Positions 33,514 through 44,660 of a stretch of 64,000 nt of DNA are shown in pieces. The stretch is from NCBI GenBank assembly GCA_017311315.1, contig CM029640.1, forward strand, positions 16,765,905-16,829,904. Direction: 5' to 3'. The stretch comes from Dendrocalamus latiflorus (taxonomy: Eukaryota > Streptophyta > Magnoliopsida > Poales > Poaceae). The notes below the pieces were generated by a model. The model was not told where the DNA came from and ran no database searches. It saw only the letters and a list, made by a program, of their open reading frames with translations. The position numbers and the translations under genes are program-made. The stretch's first letter is position 1. Every line of letters starts with the position of its first letter.

Positions 33514-35373
33514 ATGAAGACTAAAGATGGCGAGGTGCGACATAATCATGCCAAGCCAATTGGGGAGGTGCCCCAATATGCGGTGTCTTTGTTGCCCATG
33601 GTACGAATTGGACTTGAAGCGACACGTGACTATTTCTTGAGTTGTCACCGGAAGCTTGAAAGCAAAGTTGATGATTTGGGGGCACGAATTGATGCTTTGA
33701 CGGAGGCGATGCGCAACCAGCCACCACAATTTCAGCATGCTGAACGGGGGCCTCAATATCCCGAACGACGTGCACCATACGAAGACGACGAAAACGAGGA
33801 GGTTTTTGATGGTGCAGCGGGCTTTGCTCCACAACCGCGTCGTTCTCAGGACTACCGTGGTGCTGACCATGGTAGGAACATGCGTGGCAGAGGTGCTGCC
33901 CGAGGTGGAGGTATGCGTGTGGTGTTGGGTTTGCTCAGCGTGTTGCCGTGGATGATGGAATTGTGCGGATAAAAATTTCTAGCCCATCATTTAATGGTAA
34001 AGCTGAACTAGAGGAGTACTTGGAGTGGGAGATGCGTGTCGAACAAATTTTTGATAGCCATCACTACACTGAGGATAAGAAGATTCGTTTGGCGACAATT
34101 GAGTTCACCGGATATGCTCTTATTTCGTGGAACCAATTGTGTCGCGTAGGAGCTCGTCCGGATACTTGGGTACAATTGAAGAATATTTTGAGGTGGCGTT
34201 TTGTCCCAGTACACTACACTTGGATCTTGTACAACCGGCTACAACAACTACGCCAAGGTAATTCTAGTGTTGATGAGTATTATAAAGAGATGGAGATGTT
34301 GATAATCCGTACAGGAACAAAGGAGCATGATGAGGCTACTATGGCACGTTTCTTTAATGGGTTGATTGAGGATGTGCAAGATAGGGTGGAGATGATCCAT
34401 TACTACAACATCCAAGACTTGGTGCATCACGCTGAACATCCTGAACAACAATAGAAGCGCAAATAAGCTAAGGGTGGACACGCCAACACTCAAACAAACC
34501 CATGGAGGTGACTATCACAGCAAGGCGATGATGTTGCTTCACACTCCAAGGTGGCAACATCAAGTCATTCAAATGGGGCTCTTTCAAAGGAGGCAAGCAA
34601 CAGAGGTAAAGAAGTAACCAAATCTGATTCTAGCACGTTCTCCACCGCTAGAACAAGTCAAATTGAGTGCTTTAAGTGTAAGGGCAGGGGTCACATAATG
34701 AGGGATTGCCCAAATGCAAGGAAGGTGCTACTCACACATGAGGGATATGCCACGGAGGGCGAAAGCGAGGAATCTGAACATGACAATGAGAAATTCGATG
34801 ATTCTCCACAAGAAGTTGTGTATTGTGATCCTGGGGTTGGTCCAACTTTGATGACTCACAAGGTGGATGGTGACAATAAGCTGATTGTTGAGAAGAGGCA
34901 GCGACATTGTGTTTTTCAAACCCAATGCATGATCAAAGGCAAACGGTACAAGCTTATAATCAATGGTGGAAGTTACAACAATGTGATCAGCAAGGACGTG
35001 GTTGATACACTCTCATTAACCACATGGCGTCATCCTAAGCCATACTATATGCAATGGCTTCACAATGTTGGCAGGCTAAAAGTTACTCATAAAGTTCGCG
35101 TGCCGTTTTCAATTGATGGATATGAAGACAAGGTGGAGTGTGACGTCGTGACTATGCACATGTGTCACATCATGTTAGGGCGTCCGTGGCAGTTTGATCG
35201 CAATGTTACACACCAAGGGAGAGCCAATCACTTCACTTTTATGCATAAAGCTGTATTTCAATCTTCGCTGCCTAAGAGAGATGAGGATATTATTTCTGAC
35301 ATTGCCATCAAGGGCAAGGAGCTTGTGAAGATTACCACGAAACCGAGGATGGTTTCTCTTGAAGTGGAGGGGA
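33514..35373 (+). pseudogene. Element E gag-protease, copy 1
   Basis: The normal start MAGS (seen in copy 2) is lost by ATG to ATA, so the next Met at 33514 is used here. N-terminal gag includes LESKVDDLGARIDALTEAM, then an RGRGAARGGG linker. A frameshift near 33940 leads to ISSPSFNGKAELEEYLEWEM and the capsid core (RLATIEFTGYALISWNQL, SSVDEYYKEMEML). Stops follow near 34452. The zinc knuckle CFKCKGRGHIMRDC is at about 34672, and protease YKLIINGGSYNNVISKDVVD is at about 34950 (NGG where D-G/S-G would be active). HIMLGRPWQFDRNV follows. The frame then enters LTR 2 with no RT. Confidence 0.82.
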
Positions 35374-36661
35374 TGATATGGCCAAGAGTGTGAATGATAC
35401 ATTGATTTGTGCTTCATCTATGCAATCTGAAGTTACAAGGTTTAGTAGTGCTGAATTGTGTAAAGAGAAAGAAGCTATCGGTTATGTGAGAGAGAAGAAT
35501 ATCCTAGTTCGTGCGGATGCTTATGTGATTCCTCCTTTGCGCAGTGCAAACAAGACAACAATACATGGAATTAGACGTGTGGATGGAGAAGAAAGAAAGT
35601 TAGTTTGGCTAAAGAGGAAGGCACAAGATCAATCAAGTTCTCGTGATTGCAGTTCTGTCCACAAAGTTCATGAAGTTCTCAATGCCAATTCTGAGGTTTC
35701 TAATGCACACAAAATACATATTTGGAAAGCAAATGAAGTCTACTTTTCAACGAATCAAACGGCGCTTGATTTGGAACTTCCTACACAAAGTTATGGCAAC
35801 TTCATTGGATGCTGCACGAGCTGTCCGGAGAGACGCGAGACCTGCCAAACATAAAGAGTCCGAGTATTGCAATGCAATTAAGGGTGAAATCCGACCACAC
35901 CATGGTTTTCCAAAGGTTGAGAAGGATTCCTTTTTAGGTTCCAAACGGATTTGGAAACCCCTTGAACAAGAAAAGAAAACATACACAAATTTGAATTCAG
36001 TTCGGGACAGACAGGAAGTCCAACACTAAAATGTCTATAACTTTCACAAACGGAGTCCGATTTGGGCGTTCTTAGACTCGTTGGAAAGCTATTTTGAAGC
36101 CCCATACGTCGCAAATTGAGAGAGAATTTAGAGGTAGCAGTTTTGGTATTTCCTTTTTAGTTCGTATTGGAGTTTGTTTCAGCCTTAGGCCAAGTTGTGC
36201 GTGAGTTTTAGTCAAGGCCGTGCATTGTGCACCAATATAAGGCCATGGTCTTAGCCCCATTGTAACCGAGGCTATGATATGATAAGTTTTTAGACTCGTG
36301 AAATAAAGAAGAAAATCGCCATGATGGTGGTGGCGGCCAGATTGCGTGATTGCAAGGTTTTTTCGTTTGGAGTTTGCTGAGTTGGTGCAAGGCAAGAATA
36401 GAAGATTCTTGAGATTGCCCATCGAATCTACAAGGTTCATCTCTTCTAATTCGTGTCTTCTTACTGAATTCACGGTTTGGGGAGTACGGCGGATTGCTTC
36501 TAGTGTGCGCCCTGCATACTAGTGCAAATTACCCTTATCAATATTGTTTGCTGCATCAAGACAAGGAGAAGACTCTATCCGAGAGAAGGAACCTCGCTGA
36601 TCGTACCGGGAAGGATCGGGCCATCCCTACGTATCAACTAATCCTTAGTTGGTCCACATCA
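35374..36661 (+). repeat. Element E LTR 2 (shared by both internal copies)
   Basis: It starts TGATATGGCCAAGAGTG after a GAAGTGGAGGGGA polypurine tract and ends GGTCCACATCA, followed by TGGTATCAGAGCG. It serves as 3' LTR for copy 1 and 5' LTR for copy 2. It is 1,288 bp, shortened by small deletions relative to LTRs 1 and 3. Confidence 0.88.
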
Positions 36662-36708
36662 TCGTGGTATCAGAGCGATCACAGTACGAGGTTGCTGAAT
36701 TTTTCTTA

Positions 36709-37418
36709 ATGGCTGGTTCTGTGAAGACTAAAGATGGCGAGGTGCGATATAATCATGCCAAGCCAATTGGGGAGATGCCCCAATATGCGGCGTCTTTGCT
36801 GCCCAAGGTACGAATTGGACTTGAAGCGACACGTGACTACTTCTTGAGTTGTCACCGGAAGCTTGAAAGTAAGGTTGATGATTTGGGGGCGCGAATTGAT
36901 GCTTTGACAGAGGTGATGCGCAACTAGCTACCACAATTTCAGCATGCTGAACGGGGACCTCAATATCCCGAACGGCGTGCACCATACGAAGACGACGAAG
37001 AAGAAGAGGTTTTTGATTTCGCAGCGGGCTTTGCTCCACAACCGCGTCGTGCTCAGGACTACCGTGGTAGGGACATGCGTGGCAGAGGTGCTGCCCGAGG
37101 TGGAGGTATGCGTGATGGTGTTGGGTTTGCTCAGCGTGTTGCCGTGGATGATGGAATTGGGCGGATAAAAATTTCTGTCCCATCATTTAATGGTAAAGCT
37201 GAACCGGAGGAGTACTTGGAGTGGGAGATGCGTGTCGAACAAATTTTTGACAGCCATCACTATACTGAGGATAAGAAGATTCGTTTGGCGACAATTGAGT
37301 TCACCGGATATGCTCTTATTTGGTGGAATCAATTGTGTCGCGTAGGAGCTCGTCTGGATACTTGGGTACAATTGAAGAATATTTTGAGATGGCGTTTTGT
37401 CCCAGCACACTACACTAG
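36709..37418 (+). pseudogene. Element E gag, copy 2, part left of F
   Basis: It starts MAGSVKTKDGEVRYNHAKPI at 36709, giving the original gag start. A TAG stops the frame near 36925 where copy 1 has CAG. The capsid core VPSFNGKAEPEEYLEWEM follows to RWRFVPAHYT, where element F interrupts it at 37419. Confidence 0.82.
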
Positions 37419-38389
37419 TGATGTGTCGATGGCCCGATCTTCCGAGAGGTACTGATAAGTCAATTGTGCAGATCTCGACGTTGATGATCCAAAGGCTCCG
37501 ACCAAAATAGATCGAACCCCTCGCAATCACTACACCACTGCTCCGTTGGTTATCAACCGTGCCGAACACGGTTGACCTCGCCAAGAAGGCTATCTCCTGC
37601 AAGCGAATCGAGAACACAAGCAAGAGAGTTTAAGATGCAATCTGAAATTGTATTGCGAATAATGTTTAAGTTCACAAGTTGGGGTTCCTCAACCGAACAT
37701 GCGGTGAAACTGCTAAGCAGAATAATCTCTTAAGAAAAACCCGAGGAAAACTAAAGGGGCGCGACCTCCTTAAATAGGGAAGGGGAGAGCCGCACTTATC
37801 TAATGAAAAGGGATGTGGTACTATTCTTGTCTATTGTTCACGTGGTCGTGGTACTGTTCAAGTGAACAGTACCGGCCCAAATAGCCTAAGTTACAAGGCC
37901 CTTGGCCCACTTTGACTCGGACTGGAAAAGTGACATGTATTATTGTGCTGTTTCTGATCTGCTCGTACGGATTTTGGAGGTGAGACCAGATCCATCTGAA
38001 AGTAGACTCCAAGAACTTTCCAACGAGTACTCACGGGCCCCAAGAAGCCTTCTGGATCAAAAGTTATGGCTGTTTGAAGTAGACACTGTTACAAAGACCG
38101 AATCTGAATCAAACTCGCGAACAGGACTTGGATTGCGCTTGATGGTTCCACTTCTACACTTGAGCTCGCGTGGTTCTTCACCATGGTTCCTAAGAACAAT
38201 TAAATTATCACAAGAATTAAGTAATATGCCATTCTTTGAAACATTTTTATGCAAACTTAGGAACGCATTCACCTGATGGTTAAGTTGACGTGCTCACGCT
38301 CGAGTCATTGGTCCTTGTATCATAGTTTCAGTTTGTTGAGTTTGTTGTGGAGTTGGCACATTGTATCTATGGAAAGGATGTCCTCCTCA
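37419..38389 (-). repeat. Element F 3' LTR
   Basis: In element orientation it starts TGAGGAGGACATCC after the tract CAAGAAGGGGAGGA and ends CGACACATCA (971 bp). A CCTATTTAAGGAGG box is a candidate TATA. The plus-strand ACTAG of E lies directly to its left. Confidence 0.82.
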
Positions 38390-39021
38390 TCCTCCCCTTC
38401 TTGAATTGGAGTCGTCCTCGACTCAAGCTCATCTTCCACGCCCAAGCAAGGTCGCAAATCTGCAATGTTAAAGGTGGGGCTAACCCCAAAATCTGCAGGC
38501 AAGTCTAACTTATATGCATTGTCATTAATACGTTCAAGCACTCTAAAAGGACCATCTGCACGAGGTATGAGTTTAAACTTTCTCAATTCAGGAAATCATT
38601 CTTTACGCAAGTATAACCACACAAGATCACCAGGTTCAAAAGTAGTATGCTTGCGTCCTTGACTACCAGCAACTTTATATTTAGCATTCATAATCTCAAT
38701 GTTCTCTTTTGTTGTCTCATGCATCTTACGTATCAAATCAGCACGTTGTTGCACATCAAAATTTACCTTCTCAGAAGCTGGAAGAGGCAACAAGTCGATA
38801 GGTGCACGAGGTATGAAACCATAAACAATCTCAAAAGGGCATTTCTTTGTGGTAGAATGCAACGAACGATTATAAGCAAATTCCACATGAGTCAAACATT
38901 CCTCCCACATTTTTAAATTATTTTTAAGCACAGCTCTAAGCATAGTAGACAATGTTGTATTGACTACCTCAGTTTGTCCATCAGTTAATGCAAAATCAAA
39001 TAATAATCCAAAAGTTAACAA
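38320..39021 (-). pseudogene. Element F integrase C-terminal part
   Basis: The translation reads DGQTEVVNTTLSTMLRAVLK, HVEFAYNRSLHSTTKKCPFE, IVYGFIPRAPIDLLPLP and FEPGDLVWLYLRKE. One stop follows, then LIPRADGPFRVLERINDNAY, LPADFGVSPTFNIADL and EDELESRTTP. This is the end of a Gypsy integrase with its C-terminal domain. The frame runs through the polypurine tract (IQEGEDEED) and ends in the LTR. The part before DGQTE is unrelated or scrambled. Confidence 0.82.
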
Positions 39022-39288
39022 TGCCCTAAGTTGCCATCACTGGATGGGATAAAGATAGCAAAATAGGACGTGTAACAAAGTGGATATAAGCACCATGCAA
39101 TAACTGAGTATATGTACCAAATAGATATGACCGAGCACGTACAAAATAGTGCCAAGAAATTATATGAAAATTTGAATTGTTCTCCCTCTAAAAATCACAG
39201 TCGAGAGCATATCTTTTTTTTCTTTTCTTTTCACTTCACTTTTTTTTCAATCGGTTTTTTTAACCGATTCACTTTTCGCTTTTTTATA
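39022..39288. other. Junction region, no gene; T-rich
   Basis: Between the F integrase and the LINE-type tail. 39210-39288 is almost pure T with CTTTT and CACTT interruptions and an AATCGGTTTTTTTAACCGATT palindrome-like patch. Origin unclear. Confidence 0.3.
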
Positions 39289-41165
39289 TTTTTTTTAGAT
39301 AAAGGATATAAAATCCGGCCTCTATATCCACTTGGGATATATACAGCCAAAAGTTACACGAGCTCTTAGGCTCAAAACCTCAACACTGAGGAGTACACAA
39401 CCGCAAGAAAGAGAGCTTAAGGACTAAGAAAAAACTAGAAAGACTAAGCTTCAGGATTTCTTCTCCGTCCTTGCTTTCAACCAATCCCTAAACTCCTCCA
39501 ACTGAGCCACCCCAACTCCGGTCTATTTTGCGTGAAGATGAACCTCCAAGGCAGCGCCTCCAAGAGGCGACGAGGGTCGCCGACGCCGCCCGCCTCACCG
39601 AGACAAGGCTTTCACCTGGAGAACAGAGTACATGAGGGCTATGAAGTGCCATGACAACCCTTCAGGAAGGAAAATGGCGTCCAAAGGCGTCATAGTTGTC
39701 GAGACCGGTAGGAACACCGGTAAGGCTTTCGCCAGCACATCCACAGCAACCCACGCACTAGCCACACACAAAAAAGACCGCCACCAGCACACCGGGTTCC
39801 ACACGCCTCAAGGCCATGGCATAGCCATCCTTGAACTCCACGACGAACCGCTTCCCGCCCTAGCACCGCCACGCCATGGATACCCCGACGCCTTGGCAGC
39901 ATGAGCCAGTATTCCCGTCGGCATCTCTCCATTCTTCTTTCTGCAGAAGCTGCAGTTGCAGATGCCCCTGCACTTGGGGCAAGTCCAGGCCTCCAGCTGC
40001 GCCACCTCCTCAGCAATCTCGCCATACCTATTAAGCAGGCACTTCTGGCAATACTTAACTGGGCACGGCCCCTTCTTCTTGAGCTGCTTGCAAGCAACCG
40101 CGAAATCTCTAGTTTTTTGACGGCACTGGTGGCAGGTCTTCCCATTCTCCGGATCATAGATTCGGTAGCCGACAGAACGGACTCCAGGAGACGAGTTGCG
40201 CTTCTTGGGCTTCGCCGCCTTGACATCCTCACCGCCGGCGCCGTTCCTCTCCGGAAAGCCAGCCATCGCGGTTTCCGTGGAAGCCGTCGCCGGGGGGAGA
40301 AGTCGACGCGGGCGGGCGCGGCACAGCGGGCGGAGCCGGGAGACGTCGGCGCAGGTGGGCGCGGCACGGCGGGCGGAGCCGACTGAAGGCAACCCGCCGC
40401 AGCCAAACTCATGCCCGCCGCCGCCGGGCTTCCCCACCGGCGACGCCGCAACGGCACCAGCGGGGCCACCCGAATCCACCGCCGACCGCTCGGCACCACC
40501 CGCCGGCAACGGCCACCGAGCCCGCTCCTTTCCGTCGAGGCGACCCGAATCCGCCCGGCCTTCCAAATCCCTCGGCGCCGACGCGCCCGATGCCGCACAC
40601 CGGCCGCCTCCGTTCGGCCTAACCCTCCATGGGCGCCAACAAACACGCACGAAGCCACCGCAAACGCGCCCAAGGCCTCCTCCGCGCGCTCGCGCCCTAG
40701 GCGCGCGCCTTCAGCCTCCACAGCGACGACACGCCCCAGGTCGCCCGCCGCCTCTCCACCCCACAGATCTGAGCTGAGAGACGCCAGATCCGTCCACCAG
40801 GCCGTCGGATCCGCCGCCGGCGAGGGGATCCGCTGCCAGGGATCGCTCCGGCGACGGCGAGGATGCGGGAGCCGGGTAGGGGGGAGGGCTGCCCACTGCC
40901 GACTGAGGGGAGAGGACCGAGAGGAGGAAAAACGCCCTGCCGCCGCCCTCCTTGCGGCCACCGGCCACCGGTGGCGCGCTCCGGCGACGGCGAGAAGGGG
41001 AGATTCAGGCAGGGAGGTGAGAAGGCGAGGAAAAAAAACGATGAACCAGGGCAGATGGCTGCGGCTATGAAACAAAGCAAAACTCATATTGGTGACGGTG
41101 GCAGATTTTGGTGGCGACAGTGGATGAAGAAATTTTGCGGTGGCGGCTCAAACAAACGCGGACTG
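39289..41165 (-). mobile_element. LINE-tailed retrocopy containing a CDCA7-like fragment
   Basis: On the minus strand the segment ends in an A-run preceded by GGATATAGAGGCCGGATTTT, wording also present at the 3' end of the LINE at 61691 (GAGGCCGAAATTTT). Upstream (about 39880) the text changes to an intron-free CDCA7-like reading frame with GC-rich leader to about 41165. The combination looks like a chimera made by reverse transcription that switched from a LINE RNA to a host mRNA. Neither end has a confirmed target duplication. Confidence 0.6.
39808..40266 (-). CDS. CDCA7-like zinc-finger (zf-4CXXC_R1) fragment, open frame
   Basis: The ATG at 40266 (MAGFPERNGAGGEDVKAAKP) opens a 152-residue frame. 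KTCHQCRQKTRDFAVACKQL, PCPVKYCQKCLLNRYGE, WTCPKCRGICNCSFC and MPTGILAHAAKASG make a near-complete CDCA7-type cysteine-rich domain, with all CxxC pairs intact. After KASG the protein switches to unrelated YPWRGGARAGSG text derived from the LINE-like tail. In plants and animals CDCA7 proteins work with the remodeler DDM1/HELLS in maintaining DNA methylation. The same frame stays open upstream to about 40650 without an ATG. The domain is undamaged, so translation is conceivable, but its origin as a transposed copy makes a pseudogene more likely. Confidence 0.75.
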   Translation of the reverse strand: MAGFPERNGAGGEDVKAAKPKKRNSSPGVRSVGYRIYDPENGKTCHQCRQKTRDFAVACKQLKKKGPCPVKYCQKCLLNRYGEIAEEVAQLEAWTCPKCRGICNCSFCRKKNGEMPTGILAHAAKASGYPWRGGARAGSGSSWSSRMAMPWP

Positions 41166-41409
41166 ATTTTTTTTATATTAGATCTAATCACAAGATGATT
41201 AAGAGATGCGGCGGAAACAGGAAATTTGACAGCAACTAAGAACAATCTAACACATGGATAAAAACTTGATAATGCAAAACTAAGAACAAATCTGGACACA
41301 AGGGTCTAGGTATATGATGGTATTTTTGTGAGGCAATTTTCTGGATTCTAGGACTGAAAATAAATATGATACTAGCTAAGAGTAAATAATCCTACCGTGT
41401 CAACCCAGC
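41166..41409 (-). other. B-family leader beside the D LTR
   Basis: Read on the minus strand, GGTAGGATTATTTACTCTTA follows the primer-binding site, as in element B at about 27550. So this is genuine internal leader and not random flank. Confidence 0.6.
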
Positions 41410-42672
41410 GCTCTATACCAAGATGATGCGGGGGATTGCCCGATCTTCACGGCGTAGTATCGATGAAGATAGTTTGGATCCGTGCAACCTGACGAACCGA
41501 TGGCGCCAACCACTGTTAGAACAGCAACTTGCGATAAAAGAATTCGCCCAACCACACGCTCGTGATCCCGTCTACCCGACCACCAAGTAGACGCGTCGTC
41601 GCTCCGGCCAATCACAAGGAATCACAAGAACGATGGGGGAGAACATCCGATTCCCCTCTAGGTTGCAATCATATGCCAAACCCTAGGAGGAACAAGCGCA
41701 TAGCTCTTTCTGAAAAATAATAAATCTATTTCATGGTGGTCTCCTCAAGGTTCAGCAACTACAAAAAAAAATAAATAGCGACGCCACCCGGCCGACTTTA
41801 CCGTGCGAACGGAAAACAAAAGTCGTACTCGGGTTACCGATCAGGTCCAACTAGTTCTCAAGTTCGGACTACAAACAAATAATAAAAACGGTGCGTCACG
41901 CTTGAAACTCCTTTTGAAGGCTCACGTATTTGATACTCCCATTATTTCTTCCCAGCGCACGCGCGTACTAAGAGCCATGCATTCACATGCTTGCTTCTTT
42001 CCTTTCTCTTAATGCTTGTTTACTTTGCCACGTTTTGTTTTGCTTCCAAAATATTTGATGCTGCATATCATCAACTCCTTGGCTGCGTAAGATCTTCCAT
42101 GCATGCATGTGTTTTCTTGGCTTGAAATCCTTTGTATGCATGTGTTTCGTTTATTTTATCTTTGTCTCAATTTATATGCGCTTGCTTGATTTTCTTGCTC
42201 GACTGATTTCTTCTGGCTTCGGCATCCCAACATCTTCTCATGCAAAAACCTGAGACCCATTAAAATACTAGCATTAGGTAGTAGCCAATTCTCATGTAAA
42301 TTAAAGCCAAATTTAATTAGGAGCGAGTTTACCTGTTGATTAATCTTTTTAGGTTGATTAATCTTTTTAGGTCGTACTCGCGTAATCGGTCCAATCGAGA
42401 TGTCCTCATCATCTTGTACACTTGAAGTGATGGACATTGCACTAGTATCGACGATGCCTTCCAAACGTATCTTTACTTTAGGTTTATACAGATCGAGTAT
42501 GGGCCTGTATATAATTAAATAAAATAGTAGTAACTCTGTATCTCTAAATATAATAGTTAAAGACCCAATTAAATTAGAGTTCACCTGATAATATTTAATG
42601 CGACTCAATAATTCCTTCCAGTTAAATAATATATTTAACTGAGAAGTGCAAGACATGAGCGTATCCGCGTCA
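41410..42672 (-). repeat. D segment: B-family LTR with PPT and PBS on opposite sides
   Basis: The LTR is 41424-42672. In minus orientation it begins TGACGCGGATACGCTCATG directly after GAAGAAGGGGAGGA (42673-42686), like the B 3' LTR. It ends CCCCGCATCA followed by TCTTGGTATAGAGC, like the B 5' LTR with its primer-binding site. At 1,249 bp it is longer than B's LTR. A TGTTAGAACAG and GTTGGCGCC patch at 41508-41535 suggests a small insertion. The early part keeps the coding tail GPITRVRPKKIN known from related Gypsy families. Confidence 0.75.
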
Positions 42673-43427
42673 TCCTCCCCTTCTTCAAGAAAAGTTGTCC
42701 TCGGCTTTTGATAGCCTGAAATCGTACTAAACAAATAATACAATGTATATGCATGGTATATATATTTGTCGTCAACACTTCTCCTGTTTAGCACATCATG
42801 AACATCTGAAGGCATAGTAAACAAAAAGAACAACACATATGCATGGTATATGTATGAATCAATTATTGTGTCATTCTTATTGTTTTGTATAAACCAATTA
42901 ATACAACAGCAGCCATAAGATATATATATTGTAATATTGTCATTCACATCATTCTTCCTTCCATGAGAAAAAGTCGTTCTCGACTTTGCTAAGTATATGG
43001 ACAAATCATTAATGGGTCAAACCAAATTAAGTTGTTCAAATGTGGGGGAGAAAAATTTTAGTGCCTTCCATGCTTCAATTGCGCTACTTTGATTATTTGT
43101 ACATGATTGTACATTAAAGGATGAACAAGTAGGCTTAAGAAATCTTTTAGAACATGAAGCACTATTGTTGAAACTCATCTCATTGTGATCATGATATGGC
43201 ACAAAAGATTGTTTATCCGAAATATGCAATTTCAATTCAGCAAGCTTATCACATGTAATGCATATTCGACAAACATAGAACTTGTTATCTACACCATAAT
43301 CTCCGATCAAATTGAACTTATAGGTGTAAGCATAGGTACTAACTAGTGATTTTAAATATGAAATTTCAGCAACATTCTGAATCACACTAGATAGCTCTTT
43401 AGGATCATCGAATATGATATAATACAA
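42673..43427 (-). pseudogene. D accessory frame b, unrecognised protein
   Basis: From 43427 the frame reads YYIIFDDPKELSSVIQNVAE, YKFNLIGDYGVDNKFYVCRI, FVPYHDHNEMSFNN and FFSPTFEQLNLV. A TGA follows, then SRTTFSHGRKNDVNDN, IDSYIYHAYVLFFLFTMPSD, VHDVLNRRSVDDKYIYHAYT and the polypurine tract (TTFLEEGEDDAD). It aligns along its length with 59595-60348 in element B (about 31 differences in the first 136 residues by eye). The first codon is TTG, with a TGA 10 codons upstream, so it has no obvious start of its own. I do not recognise the protein. Several aromatic-rich stretches could be hydrophobic segments. Confidence 0.55.
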
Positions 43428-43445
43428 AGAACCACTAGGAGATAT

Positions 43446-44111
43446 TCAAGTAAGAACTTTCTTATGAGTAATTAATTCCACATTATGTAAATTGACCCAA
43501 GATATTTCAGAACATGGAATTTTTGATTGATCACATGAGTTCTCACAATTACTCACCTTTTCATAATTAAATTCAGCACCAATATGATTACATTTATCAT
43601 TCTCTTCAGTTGATGTAGGTGCTGTAGATATCAAATCATCATGATGTAACAACGGGACAGCAAGTACTTCATCTTCAACTGTGGTTATCTTCTCATCGAT
43701 TTTCTCTAGTGGTACCAATTGTGGAACATTCGACTCTTCTTCTTTAATGTCAACCTGCACAATATGAGAAACAATACTAGAAGTAGATATTAATATGTTA
43801 GTTTCATAATCAACCTCACTTTGTCTATCATCTACTTCTCTCTTTTCTTTTTGTGTATATCTCTCACTCTCAATTTGGATGCTCTCAACCTCACATATGG
43901 TGGAATTACACAACTCACTTTTTTTATCACTCCCACTCAATTTGGCTATGTGGCTCTCATCCTTACATGGGTTTTGAAGTATCTCATCTTTTATAGATCG
44001 TGGGCCAGCAATGGCGCAATTACCATGAACCACGATCTCCTTATGTAGCAATGGGGCAGCACTACATGACGCCTTGACCGAAGGGAAAGTCCCATGTTCG
44101 GTCGTCTTCTC
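43446..44111 (-). pseudogene. D accessory frame a, low-complexity acidic protein
   Basis: The frame includes SHIAKLSGSDKKSELCNSTI, CEVESIQIESERYTQ, ILISTSSIVSHIVQVDI, VLAVPLLHHDDLISTAPTST and LHNVELITHKKVLT, then TGA. It aligns with 29929-29973 plus 59119-59575 of element B. It has many Glu, Ser, Asp and His and no domain I recognise. The 5' end is fused to F's RT at about 44112, so its original start is not visible. A TGA at the same place ends this frame in both B and D. Confidence 0.55.
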
Positions 44112-44660
44112 ATGTGACGCATTGGTAAAGGCAGAACTTAGTTTTAAATGATGTTTTTCATTCATCTTCCAATTTCATTCTAATCTGGTGGTACCCACTA
44201 CGCAAGTCTATCTTTGTGAAAAGAATAGAACCACTCAACCCATCCAGCATGGCGTCCAACCTAGGAATAGGATGACGATACCTTATTGTGATATTATTAA
44301 TGGCTCTACAATCAACACACATACGCCAACTACCATCTTTCTTAGGAACCAAAAGAACAGTCACAATACAAGGACTAAGGCTTTCCCGTACGTACCCTCG
44401 GTCCAAAAGATCTTGGACTTGTCACTAAATTTCCTTAGTCTCCTCCGGATTGGTCCTATACGCCGCACGATTTGGCAAAGTCGCTCCTGAAATTAAGTCA
44501 ATTTGGTGTTCAATCCCTCTAATAGGCGGCAGCCCCGGGGTTATCTCAACTGGAAACACATCCTTATATTTCTGCAAAAGGTTAGTGACAGCAGATGGCA
44601 AAGAGCTAGATACATCATCAAGTGAAAATAATGCATCTTTCATATCAAAGCATAGCATGG
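44112..44660 (-). pseudogene. Element F reverse transcriptase, N-terminal half
   Basis: The translation reads LLQKYKDVFPVEITPGLPPI, RGIEHQIDLISGA, YRTNPEETKEI, stop, then LLVPKKDGSWRMCVDCRAIN, YRHPIPRLDAMLDGLSGSIL and FTKIDLRSGYHQIRMK. After KTSFKTKFCLYQ the RT frame ends abruptly and the accessory sequence starts, so the YxDD catalytic block, RNase H and integrase core are missing. Confidence 0.82.

Noticed and set aside
39690..41087. The longest minus-strand frame (465 codons) as the CDCA7-like protein
   Set aside because: The zinc-finger residues lie in a different frame (40266-39808). The longer frame is a GC-rich shadow.
42156..43004. The 282-codon minus-strand frame as a free-standing gene
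   Set aside because: It starts after a TGA within accessory frame b, crosses the polypurine tract and ends in the LTR, so it is the tail of an element protein.
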